Shown here piece after piece: positions 8,361-17,006 of a DNA stretch of 64,000 nucleotides. Source of the DNA: Ruania zhangjianzhongii (GTDB lineage: Bacteria; Actinomycetota; Actinomycetes; Actinomycetales; Beutenbergiaceae); NCBI RefSeq assembly GCF_008000995.1, contig NZ_CP042828.1, positions 2,842,882-2,906,881 of the forward strand, in the 5' to 3' direction. The position numbers were made by a program, and so were the translations under genes. Within the stretch, counting starts at the first letter, position 1, and each line of letters opens with the position of its first letter. The notes under the pieces are model-generated. The model did not search any database. It was not told the origin of the DNA and was given only the letters and a program-made list of their open reading frames with translations.

Positions 8361-9385
8361 TGCCCTTCGGCGCGCCCCTGGCGCCAGTAGCCCATGAACG
8401 CCACCCGGCGGCGGCACACGCCCACCTCGGCGACCAGGAACCGGCGCAGCGTCTTGATCATCGCGGCCTCACCGGCGAACCAGGCGTAGAACTCGCCACC
8501 GCAGCGCTCCCCGCGACCGCAGGCATCGGTCGGCTGCACCTGCAGCACCGGGGAGTCCCAGAGCAGCTGGGCATCGACGTCCACGTCCTCCAGGGACTGT
8601 GGCACCACCGCCTTCGCCGGAGCGATCGAGGTCAGGTGGCGGGCGGCCCACTTCCGCACCGCCGGCACCAGGGCGTGCCCGTGCCGGTGGTCTTCCCGAG
8701 CGAGCCAGGTGAGGTCGACGCCCTCGGGCAGATCGACGTCGAGGAAATCGGCGGGGGTGGGCACTTCGATGAAGGCGTGCGCGCGGCGGCCGGGCTCGAG
8801 GTCCTCCAGGATCGCGCAGATCGCCGGAGCGGCGGTCTCGTCGCCGGCGAGGAGCATCTCCTCGGCCGCACCGGGCGCCCAGTCCCGTCCCCCGGCAGAG
8901 TGGATGGACCGAGCGTCCGGGCCGACGACCACCAGTGGCTCGCCCGCTGTGGCGCGCTGCACCCACCGGGAGGCCGGACCGGCGTCTCCGTGGGCGACCA
9001 TGTCCACATCCAGCTCCGCCAGCCACGGGCGCACGGCGCGCACGGTGTAGGTCCGCATCGGGCTGCGCTCCTGCTCGGGCAGTGCTCGCCAGTCCTCGTA
9101 CCAGGTGCCGCGGCGGATCGCGTCCTCGTCATCGGCGCCGACGTCGGTGAGCCGACCCTGCGCACTGGGGAACAACAGCTTGATCCGCTGGTCGTCGCCA
9201 TCGGTGCCGAAGAACTGCAGCTGCGGGCCGGTGAGGGTGATCCGGGTGAAGTGCGGACTGAGCTGCTGCACCGACCGCACCGTCGCCCCGAACGGGCGGT
9301 AGGCGGGGCGATCGTCCTTGGCCGGGGTACCGGGCTGCGCGTCTGCGGACGGCCCGGCCACGGACTGAGGGGTGGAGATGGCCAT
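8357..9385 (-). CDS. siderophore-interacting protein (SIP), flavin reductase
   Basis: A 342-residue cytoplasmic flavoprotein of the SIP/ViuB family, which reduces ferric siderophore so iron is released inside the cell. An FAD-binding barrel comes first, with the flavin motif MRTYTVR near its middle. The SIP NAD(P)H-binding domain follows (EEMLLAGDETAAPAICAIL, then AFIEVPTPADFLDV, and later FYAWFAGEAAMIKTLRRFL). It is the first gene of the leftward iron operon. The start at 9385 (MAISTPQ) is preferred; an in-frame ATG at 9421 is an alternative. A TATAAG hexamer at about 9434-9439 on the minus strand could be the -10. I see no IdeR/DtxR-type 19-bp box upstream, although iron control would be expected. 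Confidence 0.9.
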   Translation of the reverse strand: MAISTPQSVAGPSADAQPGTPAKDDRPAYRPFGATVRSVQQLSPHFTRITLTGPQLQFFGTDGDDQRIKLLFPSAQGRLTDVGADDEDAIRRGTWYEDWRALPEQERSPMRTYTVRAVRPWLAELDVDMVAHGDAGPASRWVQRATAGEPLVVVGPDARSIHSAGGRDWAPGAAEEMLLAGDETAAPAICAILEDLEPGRRAHAFIEVPTPADFLDVDLPEGVDLTWLAREDHRHGHALVPAVRKWAARHLTSIAPAKAVVPQSLEDVDVDAQLLWDSPVLQVQPTDACGRGERCGGEFYAWFAGEAAMIKTLRRFLVAEVGVCRRRVAFMGYWRQGRAEGQ

Positions 9386-9546
9386 GGCTGTAGTGAACCA
9401 CGCCGAGCGTAGATACGTCACGCCCGTGTTTCTTATATCGGCGCAGTTGTGAGGTGTGCCACGCTGTCGCAGCTTGAGACGAGGCTGCTCACTAGGCGGT
9501 CGAGGTTGTACCCTCGGGCGAGTCCCCGCGAAGAGAAAGACCAGCG

Positions 9547-10530
9547 ATGAAGCGCACTCCCCTGACCCTGCTCGGCGCCACCGCGCTGGCCGTGACCCTC
9601 GGCCTGAGCGCCTGCAGTGGCGATGGCACCACCGATGACGCCGGCGGCGCTCAGAGTTACGACATCGGGATCACCCAGATCGTCGAGCACCCGTCCTTGG
9701 ACGCCGCGCGCGAAGGTTTCAAGCAGGCACTGGCCGATGCCGGGCTCGAGGTCAGCTACGACGAGCAGAACGCCCAGGGCGATCAGTCCACTGCCACCTC
9801 GATCGCGACCACCTTCGCCGGCGATGACCTGGACCTGGTCCTGGCCATCGCAACACCGACCGCGCAGGCGAGTGTGCAGACCATCACCGACGTTCCGATC
9901 CTGATCACCGCGGTCACCGATCCGGTCGAGGCGGGACTGGTGGACAGCTGGGAGGCTCCCGGCGGCAACGTCACCGGCACCTCGGATATCAACCCGGTGG
10001 ACGAGCAGCTCGGCCTGCTCGGCGACATCGCCCCGGACGCGCAGTCCGTGGGCATCGTCTACAGCGCCGGTGAGGTGAACTCCCAGATCCAGGTGGACCT
10101 GGCCCGCGAAGCCGCCGACGAGCTCGGTCTGGAGGTCCAGGAGGCCACGGTCACCAACTCCTCGGAGGTGCAGCAGGCGGCCGAGTCCCTGGATGTGGAC
10201 GCGTACTACGTCCCGACGGACAATACGGTGGTCTCCGCTCTCGAGGCACTGCTGCAGGTGGCCGAGTCCCGGTCGCTGCCGGTGATCGCCTCCGAAGGGG
10301 ACAGCGTCGAACGCGGTGCGCTGGCCACCTACGGACTGGACTACGAACAGCTGGGCTACCAGACCGGTGAGATGGCGGTGCAGGTGCTCACCGAGGGCGC
10401 CGACCCGGCCGAGATGCCGGTGGAGACGCTCAGCGAGCTCTCGCTGATCTTGAACTCCTCGGCCGCCGAACGGATCGGGATGGAGCTGCCCACCGAGCTG
10501 GTCGACTCCGCCGACACCGTCTTCGAGTGA
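9547..10530 (+). CDS. TrpX-type ABC transporter substrate-binding lipoprotein
   Basis: A 327-residue lipoprotein of the ABC_sub_bind family (PF04392), the binding component of TrpXYZ-like importers, often for aromatic amino acids. The signal peptide ends GLSAC (lipid-anchored Cys at about residue 22). The first lobe carries YDIGITQIVEHPSLDAAREG, the typical family start, with LVLAIATPTAQAS and DVPILITAVTDPVEAGL further on. The inter-lobe segment SVGIVYSAGEVNSQIQVD and YYVPTDNTVVSALEALLQVA are also family-like. It begins a three-gene operon with permease and ATPase. The ligand cannot be read from sequence. Confidence 0.87.
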   Translation: MKRTPLTLLGATALAVTLGLSACSGDGTTDDAGGAQSYDIGITQIVEHPSLDAAREGFKQALADAGLEVSYDEQNAQGDQSTATSIATTFAGDDLDLVLAIATPTAQASVQTITDVPILITAVTDPVEAGLVDSWEAPGGNVTGTSDINPVDEQLGLLGDIAPDAQSVGIVYSAGEVNSQIQVDLAREAADELGLEVQEATVTNSSEVQQAAESLDVDAYYVPTDNTVVSALEALLQVAESRSLPVIASEGDSVERGALATYGLDYEQLGYQTGEMAVQVLTEGADPAEMPVETLSELSLILNSSAAERIGMELPTELVDSADTVFE

Positions 10531-10540
10531 TGCGCCCGCG

Positions 10541-11452
10541 ATGATCGGTGCGCTGGAGCTGGGCCTCCTCTATGCCCTGATGGCACTGGGGGTCTACCTG
10601 ACCTTCCGGATCCTGGATTTCCCCGACCTGACGGTGGACGGCTCCTTCACCACCGGGGGTGGCACGGCCGCGATGCTGATCCTCGGCGGGACCTCTCCGT
10701 GGCTGGCCACGCTGGCCGGTGCGCTCGCCGGGCTGGCGGCCGGCACGATCACCGGGCTGCTGCACACCAAGGGTCGGATCAATCCGCTGCTGGCTGGGAT
10801 CCTCACCCAGATCGGCCTGTACTCGATCAACTTGCGGATCATGGGTGCACCGAACCTTCCGCTGCTGCGGGAGGACACCCTGCTCACCCCGTTGCGGGAC
10901 GCCGGACTGCTCGGCAGCATGGTCGCCGTCGCGATCTTCGGAGCGATCGCGCTGGTGGTCAAGCTGGTGCTGGACTGGTTCTTGCACACCGACCAGGGCC
11001 TCGCGCTGCAGGCCACCGGGGACAACGAGCGGATGATCCGCAGCTTCGGAGTGAACACCGACCGGACCAAGATCATCGGGCTGGCACTCTCCAACGCCCT
11101 GGTCGGTCTGTGTGGGGCACTGGTGGCCCAGTACCAGGGCTTCGCCGATATCTCGATGGGGATCGGGCTGATCATCGCCGGCCTTGCCTCGGTGATCGTC
11201 GGCCAGGCCCTGATCCCGTCCCGGCTGATCTTCTGGGCGACCACGGCCGTGCTGGCCGGCTCCGTGCTCTACCGAGTGGCGATCCAGGCGGCGCTGGAGC
11301 TGGGCCTGGACCCGAACGACATGAAGCTCATCTCCGCAGTACTGGTGATCATCGCGCTGCTCCTGCCCCGCTGGTCCCCGCTGCGGCGGATACCCACGCT
11401 CCGCTCGCTGGGCCGTTCGGCCGCAGTGGAGCACAGTGGAGGTGGCCGCTGA
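10541..11452 (+). CDS. TrpY-type ABC transporter permease
   Basis: A 303-residue permease of the BPD_transp_2 fold (branched-chain amino acid/sugar type), with about eight hydrophobic helices. Typical segments are GLLYALMALGVYLTFRILDFPDLTV at the N-terminus and LALQATGDNERMIRSFGVN followed by GLALSNALVGLCGALVAQYQGF, the cytoplasmic loop that contacts the ATPase. It starts 10 bp after the binding-protein gene. Its stop overlaps the ATPase start (TGATG at 11450-11454). It forms the membrane part of the TrpXYZ-like importer. Confidence 0.88.
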   Translation: MIGALELGLLYALMALGVYLTFRILDFPDLTVDGSFTTGGGTAAMLILGGTSPWLATLAGALAGLAAGTITGLLHTKGRINPLLAGILTQIGLYSINLRIMGAPNLPLLREDTLLTPLRDAGLLGSMVAVAIFGAIALVVKLVLDWFLHTDQGLALQATGDNERMIRSFGVNTDRTKIIGLALSNALVGLCGALVAQYQGFADISMGIGLIIAGLASVIVGQALIPSRLIFWATTAVLAGSVLYRVAIQAALELGLDPNDMKLISAVLVIIALLLPRWSPLRRIPTLRSLGRSAAVEHSGGGR

Positions 11453-12243
11453 TGCTCGAGCTGACCGACGTCTCGAAGACGTTCTTCGCCGGCACCGTGA
11501 ATGAGCGGCTGGCGCTGCGGGAGATCTCCCTGCGGCTGGAACCTGCCGAGTTCGTCACGGTGATCGGCTCCAACGGCGCCGGGAAGTCGACGCTGCTGAA
11601 CATCGTCGCCGGAGCGCTGAGCACAGATCGTGGCACCGTGCGCATCGACGGCGCCGATGTCACCCGGGCACCGGACTATCGCCGGGCCCGCACCATCGGG
11701 CGGGTGTTCCAGGACCCGATGGCCGGGAGCGCACCCTCGATGACCATCGAGGAGAACCTGGCGATCGCCTACGCGCGTGGCCGGCGGCGCGGCCTGCGCC
11801 GCGGGGTGACCACGCACAAGCGGGACCTGTTCCGCGCCGAGCTTGCCTCGCTCGAGCTCGGCCTCGAGGACCGGCTGAAGACCACTGTCGGTCTCCTCTC
11901 CGGCGGGCAGCGGCAGGCACTCTCGCTGCTGATGGCCACCTTCTCCCGGCCGAAGATCCTGCTCCTGGACGAGCACACGGCAGCCCTGGACCCCAAGCGC
12001 GCCGAGCTGGTCGCCGGTCTGACCACGGCGGCGGTGGAGCGGCACCACCTGACCACGTTGATGGTCACCCACAACATGGAGCAGGCGTTGCGGCTCGGCA
12101 CCCGGCTGATCATGATGCACGAGGGTCGGATCGTCGTGGACATCGCCGGTGAGCGCAAGCAACGCGCGACTGTGGCCGATCTGCTCGGCGCCTTCGAGCA
12201 GGTCAAGGGTGCCGAGCTGGACGACCGCACGCTGTTGCAGTGA
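11452..12243 (+). CDS. TrpZ-type ABC transporter ATP-binding protein
   Basis: A 263-residue ABC ATPase that energises the neighbouring permease. Walker A GSNGAGKST, signature LSGGQRQAL, Walker B ILLLDEHTAALDP and the switch His in LMVTHNMEQAL are visible. Family-typical is RTIGRVFQDPMAGSAPSMTI at the Q-loop and an Arg-rich stretch (YARGRRRGLRRGV) in the helical domain. Walker B reads DEHTA rather than the commoner DEPTS; this variant occurs in the TrpZ-like subfamily. Third gene of the operon. Confidence 0.9.
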   Translation: MLELTDVSKTFFAGTVNERLALREISLRLEPAEFVTVIGSNGAGKSTLLNIVAGALSTDRGTVRIDGADVTRAPDYRRARTIGRVFQDPMAGSAPSMTIEENLAIAYARGRRRGLRRGVTTHKRDLFRAELASLELGLEDRLKTTVGLLSGGQRQALSLLMATFSRPKILLLDEHTAALDPKRAELVAGLTTAAVERHHLTTLMVTHNMEQALRLGTRLIMMHEGRIVVDIAGERKQRATVADLLGAFEQVKGAELDDRTLLQ

Positions 12244-12306
12244 GAGCCGGCGTCTCCCCCGCAGGGTGGAAGACCAGACGGCGCGCCGGTGATTAGGCTG
12301 CCCGTC

Positions 12307-13701
12307 ATGTCCACCGCTGCCGTACCCGACTCGCTCAACCGCAGGACCCGGTTGTTCCACTGGCTGAACGATCCGGAGGACCCGCACTGGGAACGCCCGG
12401 GGCCCACTCGTGCACAGCGGCGCAACGACGTGCTCGGGATGGTGCTGGCGCTGGCGGTCGGGCTGTTGATGGTGATGTTCGCGAAGTCGTTCGGGGCGCG
12501 GCTCGTGGACGAGGCCGCCTGGCGGGCCTACCTGGCCGTCGCCCTGATGGTGTTGCCACTGGCGATTCGGCGGGCGTTCCCGCTGATCACTCTGGTGGTT
12601 GCCTCCGTCCTCTTCCTGGCGCTGAGCTACCTCAGCCCGGAGGCGGCCGTCTCGCTGACGTTCCAGGTGGCCTACTTCACCGCCCTCTACTCCGCCGTCG
12701 CGTGGGCGCGGGACCGACGGGCGTTGTGGATCCTCAATGTCCTGGTCATCGCCGAGATGGCGGTCTGGTTGACCGTCTCCTTCACCCTGACGAACGCGTT
12801 CTCCGGTGAGGACCTGTTCGAGGACGCGGCAGGGCCGATGGCCGCCCTGCCGGCGTACCTGCTGCACACGGCGGTGATGAACTTCGCCTACTTCGTCGGC
12901 GCGATGCTGATCGGCCGGAACAGCTGGCGCGGGGCCTTGGAGCGCGGCCGTGCTGATGCTCATGCCCGTCAGCTCGCCGAGCAGGCTGAGGAGCTGGCCC
13001 GGCGTGCCGTGGTGGACGAACGGATCCGGATCGCGCGGGAGCTGCATGACGTGGTGGCCCACCACGTGTCCGTGATCGGGATCCAGGCCGGTGCGGCGCG
13101 GCGGGTGATGAACCACTCGGCCGAGCAGGCGGCCCTGGCGTTGCGCACGGTGGAGTCGGCCAGCCGGGAGGCGGTCACCGAGATGCGCTCGCTCCTGAAG
13201 GTGTTGCGCAGCGACGCCGGTGAGGACCACGGCGACGGCACCCGGCTCCCGGAGCCCAACCTGGCGGATGTCGAGGCCCTGGCCGGCTCGCACGCCGGCA
13301 CCGGGCTGCAGGTGAGCGTGAACCGGGTCGAGCACTCCCCCGGCGCGTTGGCTCAGGTCCCGGCGCCGTTGGCCCTGTCCGCCTACCGGTGCATCCAGGA
13401 ATCGCTGACGAACGTCAACCGGCACTCCACCGCCACCACCGCCCAGGTGACCATCCGCACCGGAGGCGAGGGTCCGAAGGGATGGCTGGAGGTAGAGATT
13501 CTGGATGCCGGTCGGCCGCGACCAGACACCTCTGGGACCGGGTACGGTCTACGCGGGATCACCGAACGTGCCACCCTGCACCAAGGGGTGGCCGAGGTGG
13601 GCCCGCGCGCCCATCACCAAGGGTGGCGGGTACGCGTGCGTTTCCCGGTGTCCCGTCAACAACCGGTGACCGGCGCAGCCGGCGAGAGGACCCTGGCATG
13701 A
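12307..13701 (+). CDS. two-component sensor histidine kinase (NarL/DesK type)
   Basis: A 464-residue membrane sensor kinase. Five to six hydrophobic helices between about residues 44 and 200 form an integral sensor without a large extracellular domain. After a linker the HisKA_3 box RIRIARELHDVVAHHVSVI carries the phosphoacceptor His247, and the HATPase domain follows (SAYRCIQESLTNVNRHS as N-box, DAGRPRPDTSGTGYGLRGI as G-box). The ATG at 12307 is chosen over GTG at 12289. Its stop overlaps the response regulator start (ATGA). The stimulus is unknown. Confidence 0.92.
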   Translation: MSTAAVPDSLNRRTRLFHWLNDPEDPHWERPGPTRAQRRNDVLGMVLALAVGLLMVMFAKSFGARLVDEAAWRAYLAVALMVLPLAIRRAFPLITLVVASVLFLALSYLSPEAAVSLTFQVAYFTALYSAVAWARDRRALWILNVLVIAEMAVWLTVSFTLTNAFSGEDLFEDAAGPMAALPAYLLHTAVMNFAYFVGAMLIGRNSWRGALERGRADAHARQLAEQAEELARRAVVDERIRIARELHDVVAHHVSVIGIQAGAARRVMNHSAEQAALALRTVESASREAVTEMRSLLKVLRSDAGEDHGDGTRLPEPNLADVEALAGSHAGTGLQVSVNRVEHSPGALAQVPAPLALSAYRCIQESLTNVNRHSTATTAQVTIRTGGEGPKGWLEVEILDAGRPRPDTSGTGYGLRGITERATLHQGVAEVGPRAHHQGWRVRVRFPVSRQQPVTGAAGERTLA

Positions 13702-14396
13702 CGATTCGTGTGGCACTGGTGGACGATCAGTCGCTGGTGCGCTCCGGCTTCGCGATGGTGCTCTCCGTCGAGGACGACATCGAGGTGATCGGTCAGGCTG
13801 CCGATGGCGCCGAGGCGGTGGCGCTGATCGGCAAGGAGCGCCCGGATGTGGTGCTGATGGATGTGCAGATGCCGGTGATGGACGGTATCGAGGCCACCCG
13901 GCAGATCGTCGATGCGGACCTGGCCAAGGTGATCATCCTGACCACCTTCGACCGGGACGACTACTTGTTCGCCGCACTGCAGGCCGGGGCGAGCGGGTTC
14001 CTGCTGAAGAACGCCGACCCGGACGAGCTGGTCGGTGCGATCCACGCGGTCGCCGACGGACATGCCCTGCTCGCCCCGGAGATGACTGTCAAGGTGATCG
14101 CCCGGCTGGCCGTGAGCGAGAACAGCGGCGCCGGATCCGCCTCGGACGGGGCGAGTGCGCCCGGCACCCCGGCACAGGTCCAGCCGCCGGTCGATCCGCT
14201 CACCGCCCGTGAGCTGGAAGTGCTCGCCCTGCTGGCTGAAGGCATGTCCAATGCGGAGATCGCCAGCACCCTCTTCGTGGGTGAGGCGACGGTGAAGACG
14301 CACGTCTCGCACGTGCTCGCCAAGATCGGAGCCCGGGACCGGGTACAGGCAGTGGTCTACGCCCACCGGGCCGGGCTCACTCGCCCAGCCGGCTGA
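13698..14396 (+). CDS. LuxR/NarL-family response regulator
   Basis: A 232-residue cognate regulator of the upstream kinase. The receiver domain (residues 1-120) has the acidic pair after VALVDDQ, phosphoacceptor Asp55 in VVLMDVQMPVMDG, the conserved Thr in VIILTTFDRDDY and Lys in GFLLKNADP. An Ala/Ser/Pro-rich linker leads to a C-terminal LuxR helix-turn-helix (LTARELEVLALLAEGMSNAE, then ATVKTHVSHVLAKIG). The NatAB-type exporter 400 bp downstream is a plausible target, by analogy with similar clusters. Confidence 0.93.
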   Translation: MTIRVALVDDQSLVRSGFAMVLSVEDDIEVIGQAADGAEAVALIGKERPDVVLMDVQMPVMDGIEATRQIVDADLAKVIILTTFDRDDYLFAALQAGASGFLLKNADPDELVGAIHAVADGHALLAPEMTVKVIARLAVSENSGAGSASDGASAPGTPAQVQPPVDPLTARELEVLALLAEGMSNAEIASTLFVGEATVKTHVSHVLAKIGARDRVQAVVYAHRAGLTRPAG

Positions 14397-14804
14397 GCCG
14401 ACCACGGCCCCACGCCCGGCGACCCGGTCACCTGTGTCCCGGACCTCCGGCTACGCCGCTGGTGCCGCGCCGTCGAGTCGCCGGCCAGGTCGCCTCCGGT
14501 GCGCCGAGCAGGTCGCGCTCCACCTGCCAGGGCAGGATCGGAGTCGAGCAGCCAGGCTGGCAGCGTCGCGCTGACGGCGTGGTGGTGACGCGCCCCGTAG
14601 GTCAAACCGACACCGCAGTCGAGGACCGTCGCGATCAGAGGGGCACGCCGGTGAGCTGGCCCCGGCACTGATCTCCCCCGTGCGGCGGAGGGCCGCCCGC
14701 CCGCCCGCCTCTGCGGAGGTCAGAATCTCCCTCCGGCGGCCGACGCCCCGGGTGTGGCCGCACGCCTACTGTCGAGGCATCACACCACGCACGAGGGAGC
14801 AACG
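14397..14804. other. 408-bp intergenic stretch with no supported gene
   Basis: The longest gap in the window, between the response regulator and the NatA-type ATPase. Small open frames on both strands lack ribosome sites and family resemblance. One minus-strand frame (about 14357-14668) contains a stretch starting APLIATVLDCGVGLTYGARH that looks more protein-like than its surroundings, so a decayed gene is possible but unproven. The end of the gap should hold the promoter of the exporter operon; no clear -10/-35 pair stands out. Confidence 0.5.
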
Positions 14805-15695
14805 ATGACCAGCCCGCCACGACTCGAGGTCCACCACCTCACCCGCCGGTTCGGTGACAAGGTGGCCGTTGACGATGTGTCCTTCGCGATCGAACCGGGC
14901 CAGATGACCGGATTCGTCGGTGCCAACGGCGCCGGGAAGACCTCCACGATGCGGATGATCATGGGCGTGCTGGCGATCCACGACGGCCAGGTGGAGTGGG
15001 ACGGTCGCCCGATTACCCGGGAGGACCGCGCACGGTTCGGGTACATGCCCGAGGAACGCGGCCTCTACCCGAAGCAGGCTGTCCTGGACCAGCTGGCCTA
15101 TCTGGGCCAGCTCCGCGGGATGAGCCGACGGGATGCGATCACGGAAGCCACCCGGCTGCTGGACAGGTTGGACCTGGGCGGACGGACCAAGGACAAGCTG
15201 GAGTCCCTCTCCCTGGGGAACCAGCAGCGCGTCCAGATCGCCGCCGCACTGCTGCACGGCCCGACCGCGCTGATCCTCGACGAACCGTTCTCCGGCCTGG
15301 ACCCGGTCGCAGTGGACTCGCTCGTCGACCTGATCACCGAACGGCTCCGGGAGGGTGTGCCGGTGTTGTTCTCCAGCCACCAGCTGGACCTCGTGGACCG
15401 CCTCTGCGACTCCTTGGTGGTGCTCTCCGACGGCGTGGTGCAGGCCTATGGCACCGCTGACGAGCTCCGCTCCCGGGGCCCGCGCCGCTACCGGATCAGC
15501 ACCGGTCGGGACGCCGGCTGGCTGCGGGACGAGCCGGAGGTCGAGGTGCTCGACGTCGACGGGCCCACCGCTCTGGTGCAGTTTCCCGGACAGGTTCCGG
15601 ACGGGCTGCTGGCCCGGGCCGTGACCCATGACCTGGCCGAGTTCTCTCCGCTGGTGCCCACTCTGGCCGACATCTACCGTGAGGTGACCCGATGA
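14805..15695 (+). CDS. NatA-type ABC exporter ATP-binding protein
   Basis: A 296-residue ATPase of the ABC-2/NatA class. Walker A GANGAGKTSTMRMIMG, the family motif FGYMPEERGLYP, signature LSLGNQQRVQ, Walker B ALILDEPFSGLDP and switch His in FSSHQLDLVDRLC are present. The last 90 residues form the C-terminal extension found in NatA-type proteins. It pairs with the following permease, whose start overlaps its stop (ATGA at 15692). Export of Na+ or a drug-like compound is typical for relatives, but the substrate here is unknown. Confidence 0.9.
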   Translation: MTSPPRLEVHHLTRRFGDKVAVDDVSFAIEPGQMTGFVGANGAGKTSTMRMIMGVLAIHDGQVEWDGRPITREDRARFGYMPEERGLYPKQAVLDQLAYLGQLRGMSRRDAITEATRLLDRLDLGGRTKDKLESLSLGNQQRVQIAAALLHGPTALILDEPFSGLDPVAVDSLVDLITERLREGVPVLFSSHQLDLVDRLCDSLVVLSDGVVQAYGTADELRSRGPRRYRISTGRDAGWLRDEPEVEVLDVDGPTALVQFPGQVPDGLLARAVTHDLAEFSPLVPTLADIYREVTR

Positions 15696-16915
15696 GCACG
15701 CACACCCCGACACCTGTCGATGACCGCACCGGTGCCCAGAGCGTACCGAGCACGCCGACGCACCCGTGGCTGGTGGTGACGGTCCGTGAGGTCGTCGTCA
15801 AGATCACCGACAAGTCCTTCGTCCTCTCCACTGCGCTGATGGTCGTGCTGATCGTGGCCGGAGTGGGCATCTCCGCGTTCATGGCTGCGCGCACTACGAC
15901 GTTCGAGGTGGGCACGCTGGACCAGGCGACCACCAGCATCGCCAGCGGTGCCGAGGAGGAGATCGCCGGCGGCGGCGATGACCTGCAGGTGACCGGCTAC
16001 GACTCCGAGGACGCCCTCCGCGCGGCGGTCCTGGAGGGTGAGGTGAACGTGGGTCTGCTCGCCAGCCCTGACGGCTACACGCTGATCGGCGCCGACGAGA
16101 TCGACGCGACGCTGCAACGTTCCCTGAGCACCGCCGTCGAGGAGCATGTGCTGAGCCAGAATGCCGAGGCGGCGGGCACCTCGCTCGCCGAACTACGCGA
16201 GGGCGCCACGGTGAGCACCGAGCTCCTTGGTGCGGACGCCGGAAGGGCGACCGCCGCACAGGTGGCCGGCTTCATCTTCGCGTTCCTGTTCTACATGGCA
16301 GCGATCATGTTCGGGATGACCATCGCGAACTCGGTGCTCGAGGAGAAACAGAACCGGGTGGTGGAGATCCTCGCGACCGCCATCCCGATCCGGCAGATCC
16401 TCTACGGCAAGGTGCTGGGCAACTCACTGTTGGCGTTCGGTCAGATCGCGCTGTTCGGCATCGTCGCCCTGATCGGGGTGAATGTCGCCGGGATGGCCAC
16501 CGATGTGGGCTGGATCCTGGGAGCGTCGGGATGGTTCATCGCCTTCTTCGTGGCCGGCTTCATCGCCTTGGCTGCCGTCTGGGCGGTGCTCGGTTCGCTG
16601 GCCAGCCGCTCCGAGGATCTGCAGTCCAACACCGGTCCCATCATCGCGGTGATCATGGTGGCGCTGTTCGCGGGGCTGTTCGCCCAGGGCACCGTGCTCC
16701 AGGTGGCCAGTTTCATCCCGGTGGTCTCCTCCGTGGCGATGCCGGTGCGGCTGCTGGCCGAGCAGGTGCCACTGTGGCAGCCGATCGTCTCCCTGCTGGT
16801 GACAGTGGCCGCCGCCGGACTCCTGATCCGGCTCGGTGAACGGATCTACCAGCGTGCGGTGATGCACTCCGGCTCGGCGATCAGCTGGCGGCAGGCGTTC
16901 CGGCTGGAGTCCTGA
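15692..16915 (+). CDS. NatB-type ABC-2 exporter permease
   Basis: A 407-residue membrane protein of the ABC-2 (NatB) type. One helix near residues 44-66 (FVLSTALMVVLIVAGVGISAFM) is followed by a large extracytoplasmic domain of about 170 residues, then five to six helices. The cytoplasmic motif VLEEKQNRVVEILATAIPIRQILYGK after the second helix is diagnostic of NatB-like permeases. It works with the overlapping ATPase gene. A strong hairpin terminator lies 32 bp after its stop. Confidence 0.9.
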   Translation: MSTHTPTPVDDRTGAQSVPSTPTHPWLVVTVREVVVKITDKSFVLSTALMVVLIVAGVGISAFMAARTTTFEVGTLDQATTSIASGAEEEIAGGGDDLQVTGYDSEDALRAAVLEGEVNVGLLASPDGYTLIGADEIDATLQRSLSTAVEEHVLSQNAEAAGTSLAELREGATVSTELLGADAGRATAAQVAGFIFAFLFYMAAIMFGMTIANSVLEEKQNRVVEILATAIPIRQILYGKVLGNSLLAFGQIALFGIVALIGVNVAGMATDVGWILGASGWFIAFFVAGFIALAAVWAVLGSLASRSEDLQSNTGPIIAVIMVALFAGLFAQGTVLQVASFIPVVSSVAMPVRLLAEQVPLWQPIVSLLVTVAAAGLLIRLGERIYQRAVMHSGSAISWRQAFRLES

Positions 16916-16947
16916 CCCGCCGGGCGCACGGCATCCGGAGACGGATC

Positions 16948-16986
16948 GGGCCGCGCCGACCGAGCATGGCTCGGCCGGCGCGGCCC
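16948..16986. terminator. bidirectional hairpin terminator
   Basis: An 18-bp inverted repeat with one mismatch and a 3-nt loop (left arm 16948-16965, right arm 16969-16986), almost all G and C, sits between two convergent genes: the NatB permease stop at 16915 and the DUF2510 protein stop at 17007. There is no T tract, which is common for actinobacterial terminators. It should end transcripts from both sides. Confidence 0.85.
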
Positions 16987-17006
16987 GTGGTTCCTCCCGC
17001 GACCCG

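Noticed and set aside
9386-9546. IdeR/DtxR iron box before the siderophore operon
   Set aside because: Expected from function, but no TTAGG-N-type 19-bp palindrome is visible in this gap.
9422-9546. T-box or riboswitch before the TrpXYZ-like transporter
   Set aside because: The 125-bp leader has only a 5-bp CGAGG/CCTCG hairpin and no T-box core sequence.
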